From positions 1,984,001-2,048,000 of the forward strand of contig LSAX01000006.1 in assembly GCA_001557505.1 (NCBI GenBank): DNA of 64,000 bases, given 5' to 3'. Positions 13,407 to 28,200 of this stretch are shown piece after piece. Position 1 is the first letter of the stretch. The number at the start of each line of letters is the position of its first letter. This DNA comes from Reticulascus tulasneorum (taxonomy: Eukaryota; Ascomycota; Sordariomycetes; Glomerellales; Reticulascaceae). The position numbers and the translations under genes are program-made. The notes beneath the pieces are model-generated. The model was not told the origin of the DNA. It searched no databases and worked only from the letters and a program-made list of their open reading frames with translations.

Positions 13407-15404
13407 CAAGAGGTATTTGTTTAATATTATAATCAAGAGATATAATTCCTTCTTTTTTATATTTATCAATTCTTTTTAATAATAATTTTCGGTTTTCTTG
13501 TGTATATTTAATTAACATAGCAATTTTCCATATTAAATTAGTAATATTTATAATATTAAATTAGTTATATAATCAATTAACTTTAATATTAACTTACTTA
13601 TATTAATAAATATATTTTCGTTTTCTATATTTATATTTTCATTTAGATTTTCTGTAAAATCTAATAATTGATTTTCCGTATTACTATTTAATATATAGCT
13701 TTTTAATATATCTTGTGTTATTATATTAATAATATATGCAATACATCTAATATCATTTATAAATTCTTTATTAAAAGATTTACAATAATTCTTTTTAAAA
13801 GTATTAATAAATGTATTATTATTTGATGTATTATCTTGTGTAATATTAAATATATAATTAGTAAAATTAATATATATATATATATATATAACAAATTAAA
13901 CTTACTTATTAATAATAGATAATTTTAAACTTAGATAATTAGTTAATATATTTATAAATTCATTATAAATATATAAACTAATATGACTTTCATTTAATTT
14001 TTTAAAGCTAATTAACTTATAGTAAATTTTAAAAGCCGAATTTATATATATTAATATAATATTAATATAAGATGTTTGTATAATAGAAGTCCAAATATCG
14101 AAAGTTATAGAAAATAAACTGTTATTTAAAATGTTATTTTCTAAATTAATATTTAAAGCTGATAAATGATTATTAAAAGTATTATCTAAAATATTTTTAA
14201 TATTCCATCTATTAATAATAAGTGAAAATCTAATATTATTATTAATATAAATTATTAAATAATTAAAGATAACTTACTTATTATAATAATTTAATAATTT
14301 TTTAAATGAATTTAAATTTAAAATATTAAACGATAAGTTATTTTTAATTATAAAGTTTAAAATCTTATTATAAACTTCATTTTTATAAAAATCGATAATT
14401 GTATTATTTCGAGGTCTTTTTAGGCTTTCTAAAGGCGTATTAAAAAATCCTTGAATAGGTAGTATAATAGTAGACTTTATTTAATTAATATAAATATTAT
14501 TAAAAATATAGAAATATAAATATAAAAATATAAAAATATAAATATAACTTACTTTTTTGTTTTGTTTTTTCTGTTTCTTTATTATAAACAATATTTATAT
14601 GTTTATATTTATAATAATATTGAAGATTAGAAGCTTGAAAGTTTTTAATAATATCAGTCTGTTTATAAAAACACTTTATAAATAATTAGTTATAAATAAT
14701 AATAATTTTAAAATAATAAAACTTACATAATATAAAATATAAGCATTTCTCTTTCTTTATTATAATTAATAAGTAATAAAAATCAAGTAAATAAACTATT
14801 TATAAATATATATATATTAATTTCTTTATCTGGTTTTAATTTATAATCTTCTTTATTATATTTAGAATTTTCAAAATTAATAATATTAATATTATTATTA
14901 ATATTATTAGTTTCTTTAACTTTTAAAATAGAAAATTAGAATTAGAAGTATTTTAATTTATAATAAATAAAATATCCATTTTAAGAAAATCTTAATAATA
15001 GATTATATCAAGGTTTATATAAAAATAAAGTTATAAAAGTTATAATAGATAATAGATAATATTTAAAAGTTAAAAGATAATAATTTTCTAAAATGATATA
15101 TAATTTATATTTATAATTTTAATTAATATTTTATTAGATTTTATATATTAATAATTAATATTTTATTAGATTTTATATATTAATAATTAAGTTCTATTAG
15201 ATTTTATATCTTAATTTAGTTAGTTTTAATTAATTTTAATTAGTTTTAATTTTAGTTAGTTAGTTTTTTTAATTTTATGATTTTAGTTAGTTAGTTTTAG
15301 TTAATAAGTTTTTTTATTTAGTTAGTTTTAGTTAGTTAGAAATTTATTTTAGTTAATTTTAATCAGACCATTAACTAAACTAACTAACTAAAATCATAAC
15401 CTTG
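13407..15404 (-). mobile_element. hAT copy C, 3'-truncated
   Basis: Minus-strand hAT. Its 5' terminus at 15404 reads, on the minus strand, CAAGGTTATGATTTTAGTTAG. The transposase N-terminal region is near 14940-14790 and splice donors complementary to GTAAGT recur. The element ends at 13407 in the middle of the transposase, against the terminus of another hAT copy, so the dimerisation half is lost. Confidence 0.75.
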
Positions 15405-16460
15405 CTTATAATAACAATATATATAAAAGCACCTTAACCAACATCCAAAAATTAATAACTAATATTCAAAAAAATACATACCTTTTAAAAAAAAACCCTT
15501 ACCAAATATCCCCCCCGCCTAGGCTAATTAAATTTTAGCTATAAACATATCTAAATTTTGATTATACCTTTACCTTTAAGTAATTCCTTAAGTTTTTCAA
15601 AGAAACTAACTTATTCTTAATAACAACAAATTAATTTGAGGTTATTTTTAACAGCTTAAGATAACTCTTTACGGCCTTAGCCTTCTTATAAAGACCGTTT
15701 ATTCGAGCCTCACAGCTACAAAAGAGGCTCTTATTACTCACGGCAAAGATCATAGTTTTAATCTTATTATCCATCGAACCTAGCCCTTTATTATTAATCT
15801 TATAAAAGTCGAATTCTGTTACGTAAAGGGAAAAGGGGCCTCGGGGACTCGCTAGCTATTATCAAGCTTTAAGGTTATAAAGTTTAAAGAACACCAGGAT
15901 ATTCTTCAAGTACCCCCTTCATCAGCCCTGGCTATGATAATAATGTTAAAAACGTCAGGAACAACTATAGAATAAAGGATTTAGCTGCTTGAACGGCAAA
16001 GAGATCCCTATAAGGCAGGTATATAGCTATAACGCTAATATTAACAATCTTTTAAAGCAGTAGACATCGAGGATGATAATAATCTTACTACTTACGAGAT
16101 TAACACTAATATCAACGCTCAATTCGAGGGCTTAGTAGATAAAGCCTGCCAGGCATTTGACGTAGATACCGCGCGGCTGCAGCAGCTTACGGCCAAGTAG
16201 GTATCAATTGATATAGTAGTTTAAGGAAAACATCATAAAATCAACAGATTCCTAGGTTTATATAAGTCTAAATAACTTTATTTAATTGATAATATTAATC
16301 TATACCTTACTATACTACTCGCAGAGGTGTTGATCAAAAATTAGGTATGTTTACAGCCAAAAATTGATAGCCCGGACGGGGCGCTATATATGGGGCCCTG
16401 GTATGTATTTTTTTAGATGCTGGTTATCAATTCTTAGATGCTGGCTAAGGTGCCCCTATA
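15405..16460. other. Partly RIP-spared patch with coding-like fragments on both strands
   Basis: Composition is distinctly less AT-rich than on either side. On the minus strand around 15850-15640 a frame reads EFDFYKINNKGLGSMDNK and continues with AVSNKSLFCSCEARINGLY. On the plus strand around 16072-16200 another frame reads NAQFEGLVDKACQAFDVDTA and ends QLTAK before a stop. Both look like real protein, but I recognise neither, and neither frame is intact. They may be parts of one or two decayed genes or of an unfamiliar element. Confidence 0.4.
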
Positions 16461-16484
16461 TATAATAATAATACCCACCATAAT

Positions 16485-16580
16485 ACCTATAATAATAATA
16501 CCTATAATAATAATACCTATAATAATAATACCTATAATAATAATACTTATAACAATAATACTTATAATAACAATATATAT
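16485..16580. repeat. 15-bp minisatellite
   Basis: About six head-to-tail copies of ACCTATAATAATAAT, the last ones drifting to ACTTATAA. The open frames across it on both strands (Ile-Gly or Ile-Pro repeats) are low-complexity artefacts. Confidence 0.85.
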
Positions 16581-17199
16581 AGTTATACTAGCTGGTATAT
16601 TAACAACCATAACAGCTACAACAATACATATTATAACCATAACAACCATATAATCCACAACCGTATACGCTACCGTTAATAACATTACTAATATTACTAA
16701 TTATAATTCTAACGATGTTAATACCACAATCGTCGTCATCAGAACTATTCTTTAGAAATAACACCAAAACAAAGAAGAACTACAAGATAAGCTTTCTAAT
16801 ATCACTATCACAAGACCATAAAAAACGACAAACGAAGAAAAAACGTTCGTTAAGATAAGAAATATAGAAGAAAATTAAGAAACTTTAGCAGAAACTAGAG
16901 AAAGATAATAATAATAATAATAACGATAATATAAATTAAAAAAACAGAGAATAAAGATAATAATAAAACCATAAAGATAATAATAACCATAATATAGATT
17001 AAAAAAACAGAGAATAAAGATAATAATAGAACTATAAAGATAATAAAACTAATAATAAACATCGAAGATAATAAAATTTTCTTTTGCCAGAAGAAGCACC
17101 TATTATAAAAATAAGCCTTATAACTTAATTATATAAATACCTAATTTAACAAATAAAAGAAATAATAGATTTTTTTCATTTTATATAATATTTACTTAG
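16581..17199. other. AT-rich low-complexity DNA, no gene
   Basis: Short runs of AATAACCAT and repeats of a segment reading AAAAAACAGAGAATAAAGAT near 16940 and 17000. No gene or element was recognised. Confidence 0.45.
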
Positions 17200-17566
17200 A
17201 ATAATAAATATTATCTTAATAAAAGATCTCTCGTTTTAATTAAATAAGCTTAATATTATAAAATCTTTTTAGAAATAAGAGAACTTTTTAGTTTATAAAG
17301 ATATATTTATTTATTTTAATATTAAATAATATATTAAGTTAAATATTATATTTATTATAGATTATTATAATTATCTAAGTAAATAAATATTTATTTATAA
17401 ATCGTTATAAATTTATAAAAATAATCATAAATTATATATTATTTTCTATTTTTCTTAGTTACAAATCTATTCAGGTTAAAGTTACTTTTTTCTTAACTTA
17501 ATAAAGTTAGAACTTAAGTTCTCTATCTTTTTTATATAAACGTTTAAAATAATCATTTATAACCTA
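17200..17566 (-). mobile_element. Ty3/Gypsy internal fragment
   Basis: The segment is closely similar to 37080-37435 of the minus-strand Gypsy, including GATCTCTCGTTTTA and the following Lys/Asn-rich relic. It has the same orientation, lacks LTRs and is truncated at both ends. Confidence 0.72.
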
Positions 17567-17568
17567 CA

Positions 17569-17735
17569 AAGTTGTAATTGTAGTTAGTTAGTTTAGTTAA
17601 TATCCTAACTATAACTATATATAGTTAGTTAGTATCTTAACTAAAACTATATATAGTTAGTTAATAGACTAAATATAACTAACTACAAAAAACTACAAAC
17701 TAACTACAAAAACTAACTAACTACAATTACGTAAT
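17569..17735. mobile_element. Short palindromic MITE-like element
   Basis: About 165 bp bounded by GTTGTAATTGTAGTTAGTTAG and its inverse complement CTAACTAACTACAATTAC, with internal inverted copies of AACTATATATAGTTAG. The outermost bases do not match well and no target duplication was found, so the boundaries are uncertain. Confidence 0.5.
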
Positions 17736-17892
17736 ATATTTAATAATCAATAAATTTTATTAAAATATATTTAAGTAAAATATATTAAAATATATTAATA
17801 TCAAATATCTTTAATATTAAAACTAATTTTGATAATTTTAAAATATATTTAAAATTTAAATTTAAATTTTCTTAATTTTTATTTTATATTTT

Positions 17893-18036
17893 TTAAATAA
17901 TTTAATAGTTTAATAATTTAATAATTTAATAATTTAATAATTTAATAATTTAATAATTTAATAATTTAATAATTTAATAATTTAATAATTTAATAATTTA
18001 ATAATTTAATAATTTAATAATTTAATAATTTAATAA
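17893..18036. repeat. 8-bp tandem repeat (TTTAATAA)n
   Basis: About 18 near-perfect copies of an 8-bp unit, lying just outside the C-terminal end of the minus-strand hAT copy D. Similar short AGTTATTT repeats follow the transposase in other hAT copies. Confidence 0.85.
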
Positions 18037-20939
18037 TATAAAAACTAAATAACTAACTAACTAATAATTCATTTTCCGTATTTTCTTATAATTCTAATTT
18101 TTTAATATCTTTAATTTTCCAACTTTTAGTAATATAAGTTGTTTAACTATTTCCGGTGAAAGCCGATTTCTCGATTTAGTAATAATATTATTACTAATAG
18201 AAAATGTACTTTCAAGTTAACTATTAATTATTAATATAACTAATTAAATAATAACTTATTTATTATAATCAGTTTTTAATAAGTTAATAACATCTTTACT
18301 TATAACCAGGTAAAAATATAATAACTTATTTTCTTTAAAATGCATTATTTTAAATCTAGGATCTAAAATAATACTTAAAAAATAAGGTTTATATGTTTTT
18401 ACTAAGTTATAAGTAAAAGCTCAAGAGAAATATTTTTCTAACTTATTAATACCAGCGTTAATAGCATTAATGAAGCTAGTTAAATATAAAAACTAATAAT
18501 AAATAATTAGTATAATTAATAATTAATTAAGGTTATTAAATAGATTTACTTACCAAATCAGGGTTATTTCTAATTTGTAGTTAATAATTTTTAACTAACT
18601 TATCTAGTTATATAAATTTAACTTTGTAATTTAACTAAAAGCTTAATAAAAACCTTAAAGATTTTTTTAAGTTTAGTTAAAGTATGCCATTCTAAAGAGG
18701 TTAAAAATATCTTTTTAAACTCTTTAGAAGTTGTATTTTTCGAGATATATAATAAAAGGTTTTTTAATTCGAGTGTTGTTTTTATTATATAATAAGTTGA
18801 ATTCCATCGAGTTGTATTATCTATTTAACAGTTAGTATATATTAATATTAAATAATAAATATAACTTACTTAATGGTATTTGTTTAATATTATAATTTAA
18901 AAGAAGTTTTTTTTTATATATATTTTTTTAATTCTTTTTAATAATAACTTTCGATTTTCTTATGTATATTTATTTAAAATAATAATTTTTCGTAATTTAG
19001 AAGTTATATCTATAATTTAATTAGTAAATTAAAACTTAATTTAAAAAAATAGAAAGAAAACTTACTAATATTAGATATATCTTCTTCTATATTTATATTT
19101 TTATCTAGATTATTTATATAATCTAATAATTGATTTTCCGTATTTTAATTTAAAATATAATTTTGTAAAATGTATTATATTATTATATTTATAATATACA
19201 TAATATATCTAATATTATTTAAAAACTTTTTATTAAAAAACTTATAATAATTCTTTTTAAAAATATTAATAAATATATTATTATTTATTATGTTATCTTA
19301 TGTAATATTAAAATAAAATTAGTTAATTATTAATATTAAATATTATAATAATTAAAACTTACTTATTAATAATAGATAATTTTAAACTTAGATAACTAGT
19401 TAATATATTTATAAATTTATTATAAATATATAAACTAATATAACTTTCAGTTAATTCTTTAAAGCTAATTAACTTATAATTAATTTTAAAAGCCGAATTA
19501 ATATATATTAATATAATATTAATATAAGCTATTTACGTAATAGAAGTCCAAATATCAAAAATTAAAGAAAATAAACCGTTATTTAAAACGTTATTTTCTA
19601 AATCAATATTTAAAGCTGATAAATAATTATTAAAAGTATTTTCTAAAATATTTTTAATTTTCCATTTATTAATAACTAGTAAAAATCTATATTAAAATTA
19701 ATATTAAAATTAATATTATATGTTTTTAAATAAAATAGCTTAATTCTTTAAATGAATTTAAGTTTAAAATATTAAATAATAAATTATTTTTAATAATAAA
19801 ATTTAAAATCTTATTATAAACTTCATCTTCTTCAAAATCCGTTATTATATTATTTCGAGGTCGTTTTCGGCTTTCTAATAGCGTATTAAAAAAACCTTAA
19901 GTAGGTAGTATAATAGATTCTATAATAATTAATATTAATTTAATTAATTAAATAATTTAAAAACTTACTTTTTTGTCTAGTTTTTTCACTATCCTTATTA
20001 TAAGTAATATTAAGGTGTTTAATTCGATAATGCTGTACATAGTTTGATGTTTGAAATCTAATAATTCATTCTATTTTTTTAAAAGAACAATTATAATTAA
20101 TATTAATATAGTAGTTAATATATTAATTAAAATAATAACTTACATAATATAAAAAATTAACATTTCTCTATCTTTATTATAATTAATTAGTAATAAAGAC
20201 CGTTTAAATAAATTATTAACAAAGATATAAACGTTTGTTTCATTATCTAGCTTTAATTTATAACTTTCTTTATTATATTTAGAATTTTGAAAATTACTAA
20301 TATTAGTATTACTAATATTATCAACTTTTTTAATATCTGAATTTAAAGAGTTTAAAATAGAGGTATTTTGGTTTATAATAAAAAAAGAATCTATTTTTAA
20401 AGTTTAAAAATAAAATTTTAATAATAAGTTTTAAAATTTATAATAAAAGTAAAAAATAATAATAATATAAAGTTTAATTATAATTAACTATTAAACTTAA
20501 AAAGTAAAGAAAAGACTTTATATTTATAATAAAAGCTTAAATTTCTATTAAATTTTTTAAAATTCTTTATTTTAGTAATTATTTTCTAATAACTTCTAAT
20601 AGATTTTTTAGATTACTAATATTTAATAATATTAATTTAAGTAAAAATACTTATTTATTATTATATTTTAATATTAAAACTTTATTTATATTTATATCTC
20701 TTATTAAATATCTTTATTAATATGTTTTAATATTATTAAATATTTTATTAAATATTTATATTAAGACTAATTTAGTCAATTTAGTTAGTCTTAGTCATTC
20801 AAATTAAATTCTAGTTAGTCAAATAACTAATTAAGACTGACTAAAATTTTAAAAAGTCAGTCAGGCTTATGAATTTGACTAAGAATGACTAAAAAATACT
20901 GAATTTGACTAAAGACTAAAGACTAAAATCACAACCTTG
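18037..20939 (-). mobile_element. hAT transposon copy D, RIP-inactivated
   Basis: Minus-strand copy. The transposase start region is near 20390; the dimerisation region at 18200-18075 reads ESTFSISNNIITKSRNRLSP and then KQLILLKSWKIKDIKKLE, in a fairly intact stretch. The right end at 20939 finishes CTAAAATCACAACCTTG, the element's 5' terminus. The left terminus was not identified and may lie beyond the 8-bp repeats. Confidence 0.78.
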
Positions 20940-21564
20940 TATCCAGCTATTTCTACAAATATTAATAAATATAAAAAAAAGGAATTATAAAACCAGATTA
21001 TAATATTAAACAAATACCTCTTAATAAGTTTATTTATATTTTAATATTATATTTATTTATTTACCAATTAATTTAAATAGATAATATTATTTATTAAAAT
21101 TTAACTTATTATATAATTAATACCGCTCTCGAATTAAAACACGTTTTAATATATATCGTAAATAATATAACAAATCGAGAATTTAAAAAGACTCTTTTAA
21201 TAGATTTTGAATAGATTTTTTTAATAGACTTAAAGATTATATTTGAAATATTTGTTAAACCTTCTATTAAATTATAAAAAGAGTCTTATATTATACTTAA
21301 TAAAGGCTTATTATATATTTATCAAATATATAATAAATTAGAATCTCTTATTAATAAATATAAAAAGTCTAGTCGACGAAATTCTAATTTAGTAAGTTAT
21401 TTTATTATTAATTTTAAATTAATAAATATTAATTTTAAAATAAAAAGATTATTATAATAACCTTATTATAACTATTCAAACAGGTATTATTAAATTAGAA
21501 AAATATTTTCCTAGAAAATTAACTTCTAATTTAATAAATCATTATAAGCCTTATTTATTAGAAC
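20940..21564 (+). mobile_element. hAT element E, first piece
   Basis: The middle of a hAT transposase relic matching 3960-4590 of copy A, including the stretch that aligns with YNIKQIP and, near its end, KLEKYF. It is interrupted at 21565 by hAT copy F and resumes at 32171. The last 8 bp, ATTAGAAC, are the target site. Confidence 0.8.
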
Positions 21565-22065
21565 CAAGGTTGTGATTTTAGTTAGTTAGTTTAATCTTTA
21601 GCTTGATTAAAACTAATTTAGTTAGTCTTTAGTTTGACTAAACTAATTAAAAATAAAAAAAAGATTAACTAAACTAATTAAGACTAACTAAAGACTAACT
21701 AAAAAGACTAAAAAGACTAAAATAATATTATTAATATATTATTAATAATAAAACTATATTAAATTTAAAAATAATTAATAATTAATAATTATATAATAAT
21801 AATTATTTTTAATATTATTAAAATTTAATAAAAAATGGAATTATATAGAAACTTTTAGAATTTAACTATTAATTAAATAATTATTAATAATATTTATTAG
21901 TTTTATATTAGTTATCTAATATTAATATTATTAAAGCTTAATAATAAGATAAAATTCTATAAAAATTTCTAAAATTTAATTATTAATTAAGATATTATTA
22001 ATAATAGTTAATAATTTTATATTAGTTATTTAATATTAATATTATTAAGGTTTAATAATAAAATA

Positions 22066-22279
22066 TATAACAGAACAGGTTAAATATTGCCGGTTGTTGC
22101 TAGCTATTACCAGTTATCGAGGGGAGTTAGGAGTAAGGTTATATAATTATTATAAAGTTTTCTTTTCTGCTCGTAGTGGTAGTTATAAACTATTTTCTCT
22201 TTTTCCTCTTTACTTTAATGTTTAATAGAATAATTAGCAAAATTAACGGTATTATAAACCTTCTATTTAGCTTATTATA
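22066..22279 (+). repeat. 5' LTR of the plus-strand Gypsy (214 bp)
   Basis: It begins TATAACAGAACAGG, a RIP-altered form of TGTGACGGAACAGG, and ends GCTTATTATA. It has the same length as its 3' partner and differs from it mostly by transitions. Confidence 0.92.
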
Positions 22280-25200
22280 TTATATTAAGGTTATTTATTC
22301 ACGATTATTAAGGATAATTATAGAATATCTTATTAAGATTAAGAATTAGGTGTTATAGTACGATATATAACTAATTTAAGCTTAATAACATTATTATAAA
22401 GTTTATATCTTATTATTAATAATATCTATATACCTTTATCTAGTTAGAAATCTCTTTAGCTAAAGTATATTATATTATAATTAATAAGAGATAGATAAAT
22501 AACTAACCTCTTAATTATATAGCTACCTAAGATCTTAATAATAAGAAAGTAAGAAAAGAGGGTAACTATAATATCTTTTATATTAATATTAATAATCTTA
22601 AAATATAATAAAGTAAAGATAAATAGTTTATATTTATCTTACTTAATAACCTTAACAGAGATATTAATCTTACTTTTATTAATATAAAGCTTAAAATCTC
22701 TAACTAAGATATATAAGATTTTAGTTTTTTTTATCTTACCTTATTATAATTAAAAGCTTTATTCTATAAGATTATAAACCTTATCTTTGAAGAAGGCTAG
22801 ATTTACCTAATAGACCTTAAGCTATTTAAAGATAAAAATTACTATCTTATTAACCTTATATTATTTTATTAACTTATTAACTTTAATAACGTTATTACGT
22901 ATGAACGTTTATAAAACTAGATATTTAAGATGATTATTTATAAATATGTTAACAATTTATATTTAGATATATTATATAATATATATTATATTAATAAGTA
23001 TAATATAAAAACTTTCTATATTATTATTATTAATTTAAAAAACGAGAACTAAGTATATATTAAGATGAAAATAACTTTATAAACTATTTTTATATAAATT
23101 AAAGATTAATTAGTAAAACTTTTTAAGGTTAATAAGACCTTAATTAAGTAGAATAAAATATTATTTAGTTTAAATATATATTTATAATATATAATTAAAC
23201 AGGCTAGGTTATAAAAGTTTATTAAAATATAACTAATAAATAAAACTAACCTATTTATAACGTTAAAAGTTAATATAATAACCTTCTAAAAAGACTTCTG
23301 TCGTTTATTAAATATTATGTTAAGAACTATGTTTTTAGTAAAATATATAACCTATTACGGCCGTTTGATAAAACTATTTAACCTACTCGTATTTATAGAT
23401 AAAAAAGACCTTATATTTATAGATTAATATTATTATATATTAACGAAAATAAAAAGAAATATTAATTATTATATAATATTAAAAACTTTATTTGTTTATA
23501 TTTTATCTTAAATAAGAGATAAGGTTAATAAGTTCTTAAAGCCTTAGCTTAGTTATAAAGTAGATAAGTTTATTAAGATAATAGAGGTTATTATTAATTA
23601 TTTTAAAATTATCTATATTAACTTAAATAAGATATAAAATGTTAAAAAGACCTTTAATTATTTAAAGATAATAAATTAAAACTTTTATTAGTTTAAAGCC
23701 TGGTTTATAAAATTAGCTATTATCGTTTAGCTATCTAAGATTTAATAGAAATATAAATTTTATTATAAATTACCTAATTATTTTAAAATAATAATAATTA
23801 TGGTATATCTTAACTTTAAGAAGAGTTTTAATAATTATATTATTTTATATTTAGAGCTATATAATATTCTAAAGAATATTAACGACCTTTTTCGTAGATA
23901 GATAATATATTTTAATAAAAATAAAAACATAATTTTTATTTTTTTAATTATTAATATAACCCTTAGCTCTAACTTATTTAGCATAATCACCTTAAAAGCT
24001 TAGCTAAAGGAGAAGATAATTATAATAATAAGGAAGAAGTTAATAAATAAAAGATATTATTTTATTTATTTTAAAATAAGATATTAAGTTTAAGATTACT
24101 TAGAAAATAAAGATAAGATATCTTATGTTAGATTATAAGTAATTATTTTAAACGTTTAAGTAGAAAAGATAGAAAACTTAAGTTCTAACTTTATTAAGTT
24201 AGGAAAAGAATAACCTGTTATAACCTAAATAGACTCTTAGCTAAAGAAGATAGAAAATAACGTAAAACTTATTATTATTTTTATAAACTTATAATAATTT
24301 ATAAGTAGGTATTTATTTACTTAGATAATCATAATAATTTATAATAGATATAATATTTAACTTAATATATTATTTAATATTAAAATAAATAAATATGTTT
24401 TTATAAACCAGAAAGTTATCTTATTTTTAAAGAAGTTTTATAATGTTAAGCCTACTTAGTTAAAATAAGAGATCTTTATTTTAAGATATAATAAAGTATA
24501 ACTTGATAATATAACCTATATCTAGACGGTTTATTTATATATTAATAATTAAATAAAAAATAAATATCTATTTTTAAAATTAGATATTAATAATTATAAC
24601 CTTATCTTTAATTATAAATAATTTATTTATCATAATATATTAATTAATTTATATTATTATTAATTATAATAACTTAATGATAAACCCTTACTTAATTATA
24701 TATTTTTTATAATTATTTATAATATAACTAACCTATTAGTTCTAATTAAGATTAATTTATAATATTAATAAGATATTAAACATCATAAAAAGGTTATTAA
24801 ATATAATAAATAGAAGAAAGAGGCTGGCTATTAATTAACGTTTACGTAGATATTATGACGACCTAAACCTTTATATATTATAAAAACCTTTTAGGCCGCT
24901 AAGCAAGAAAGGTTATTTTATAAGATATAATAGGCTTTAACAGTAAAATATATTATAAAGCTTACCGCTAAGGAGCCTTAACGTTAGCGTTAGTTACGAA
25001 AGTTATTAATATTAACGACGTTTGATATTATTTTTATTAATATAACAATATTTAAAAATAACCTAAAACGTGAAATAATAAAGGTTAATATTATCATATT
25101 TTATAAATTAGATAAGATAATAGAAAAGAAAAAAGTAAAAAAAAAAAAGATTTATTAACATAAGATATTAAAGAATTACGTTAGCTCGTAGATATTATCT

Positions 25201-28200
25201 TATCTCTTTAATATATATAATATAAAGACGTCTTCTCTAAGGTAACTTTAGATAAATTATTTCTTTACTAAGAAATAATAAATTATAAGATTAAGTTAGA
25301 AAGTAAAAATATTATAAATTATTATCTACTTTATAACTAATTATTAATTAAACTAAAGATAATTAAATAATATTTACTTAATAACCTTAAAAAAAGGTTT
25401 ATAAAAATAAATAATATGTTATATATTTTTCTTATTTTCTTCGTATAAAAGAAAGATAGAAGCTTATATTTCTATATTAATTTCTAAAAGTTAAATATAT
25501 TTATTAGAAAAGACTAATATTTATTATTATTAATCGAAGAAACCTTAACTTAGTTAGCTATAATAAAAGTATTTATTAAGTTAGATATATAATAAATATT
25601 TTATAAGATTAAGATATCTTTAAAATTAGAAGATTTTATAATCTTTTATATATAATATAAGGTATATAAATACTAAATACTATTATTTAAACTTTATAAT
25701 AACTTATCTATATATTAATATTATATAAATAAAATATTATTTAACTACTTAGATATTTTCTATATTATATATATAGATAATATCTTAATCTTCTTAAACG
25801 ATTTATTAGAATATAAGATATATATCTAAAAGGTTTTATAATATCTTTAAGAAATAAGTTTATAAATAGATATTAAGAAATATAAATTTAATATGATTAT
25901 TACTAAATTTTTAAGGTTTATTATCTTTATAGATAACTTAATAATAAACTTTAAAAAGGTTATTATTATAACTTATTAGCAAAAGTTTATAATTATTAAA
26001 AAAATATAATTATTTTTAAGGTTTTATAACTTTTATTAATAATTTATTAAGAAATTCAGAATTATTATTTACTTACTAAATACTTTTATAAAAAAAACAT
26101 TTATTTTAAATTTGATGATAAATATTAAAAAATATTTAAATATCTAAAATATATATTAATCTATACGTTTATATTATAATATTATAACCTAACTAAGCCT
26201 TTTTATATTAAGATTAACGTTTTTAATATTATTATTATTAAAATATTTTTCTAATAATAAGTTAATAATATATAATACCTAATTATTTATTTCTTAAAGA
26301 TGATATTATTTGCTAAAATAAATTATAAAATTTATAATAAAGAACTTTTAATATTAATCTAAACGTTAGAAGAATAATAACCTAAATTAGAAAGCTTATA
26401 AAATAAGTTTAATATAATTATTAATTACTAAACTTTTTAATATTTTATAACCAAACGTTTATTAATAAAATATTAAATATGCTAGGTTAGGTTTTTATCT
26501 TAGTTTAACTTTTAAATTTATTATTATCTTAATAAAGAGAATATCTTAGCTAACATCCTCTCTTATAAAATTAAAAATATAAAAACCTAGAAAATATTAA
26601 AAGATCTTAACCATAATATTATAATATTATTAAGTAATAAATAGAACGTAGAGGTTTAGGCTAATATTAGATTATTTAATAAACTTAATAATAATATAGA
26701 TATCCTTTCTAATTACTAACTAATTAACTAAATCTTTTAATATAACTATAAAGGTGTTATCTTATTAATATTATTTTATAAGTTAGCATAATAAAGTAAT
26801 TTAATATAATAAAGTAAAAAAGATAATCTTTTATTAAAATAAGGATATTTAGTAATATTATTAAAAAGAAACTTCTAAATATATTTAATCTATAAAGTTT
26901 ATTAACAAAAGGTTATAGTATATCTAGGTAAAGGTAAGATATAGAAGCTTTTTAAGTAATATTATTATTAATTTAAGTTAGATATTAACATAGATTAATA
27001 TATTATTAATTATTATATATATTATTAATCTTAATATTTTTAAGACTTACTTTTAAGATTATTATGTTTTTTAGAGATATTTATATATTTTTAATAATAT
27101 ATTATAATAGACTTTATAATAATATCCTTAGATTAACATAGATATAATATAGTCTATATTATAATTAACTATTTAAGAAAACGAACATATTTACTATCTT
27201 ACTATAAGATAACCATAACTAAAGAGATAACCTAACTTTATTATATTTACGTCTAGAAGATATATAATACCCTAAAGTCAATCGTTTTAGACTATAACCC
27301 TTAGTTTATATCCTCTTTCTTCTAAAATTTTTATATTATTTTAAAAATATAATAACAACTATCTACTACTTATTACTTTCAAACTAACAGATAGATAAAG
27401 ATTATAAACTAATACCTAACATAACAGCTAAAACTTTTTATTAACTATTTCTAAGATAACTAATCAGAATTATTATTAATTATAAATATAATATAAACGG
27501 CTTTATTATATAATTTTATTAAATTATCTTTTTTTATAATAAAATTTAGCTAAGAACTTTATATAAACTTTAATTAAAAATAATGTTTTATAATATTTAG
27601 AAATAATATTAATAAGCTTAACCGTTAAAAAGCTTAAAACCTTATTTAACATATCTTATAAATATAAGAAGTTATATAAGGTAATATGATAAAGGCCTAG
27701 GCGTATTAGAAAAAATATATTAACTATTAACACTAGCTAATAAACTTTAATATAAAGGATTTTATCTTTATAGATAAGACTAGCTAGAAGAATAATAAAC
27801 TAAATACTAAAATAGACTTATAATAAAATAGCTTATAGAAAATCGTTAACAAATATAATAACATTTTCTATATAAAATTACCTAATTTTATCAAGGTATA
27901 CCTAATATTCTACTTAAACTAACTTTATAAAGCTTAGATAGACCTTCTACCAGGTTAACATAACAAACCTCCATTTTTAAAATAATATAAAGATATTCCT
28001 AAGTTCTATATAAAAATAATATTTATATTATAGATTTATAAAGGTAAGTTATAATATATAATTAACTAGTCTAAGTATAATAATAACCATAATTAGTATA
28101 ATATAAAAAGCTTTAAATACGTCTTATATAAGCTAAGATAATATTATAATTTATATTTAATAAGGCTAGGCTTACTAATATAGCTGACTAAATAGTTTAT

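Noticed and set aside
16434..16685. Hydrophobic Ile/Gly-rich frame resembling a membrane protein
   Set aside because: It is a translation of the 15-bp minisatellite and flanking low-complexity DNA.
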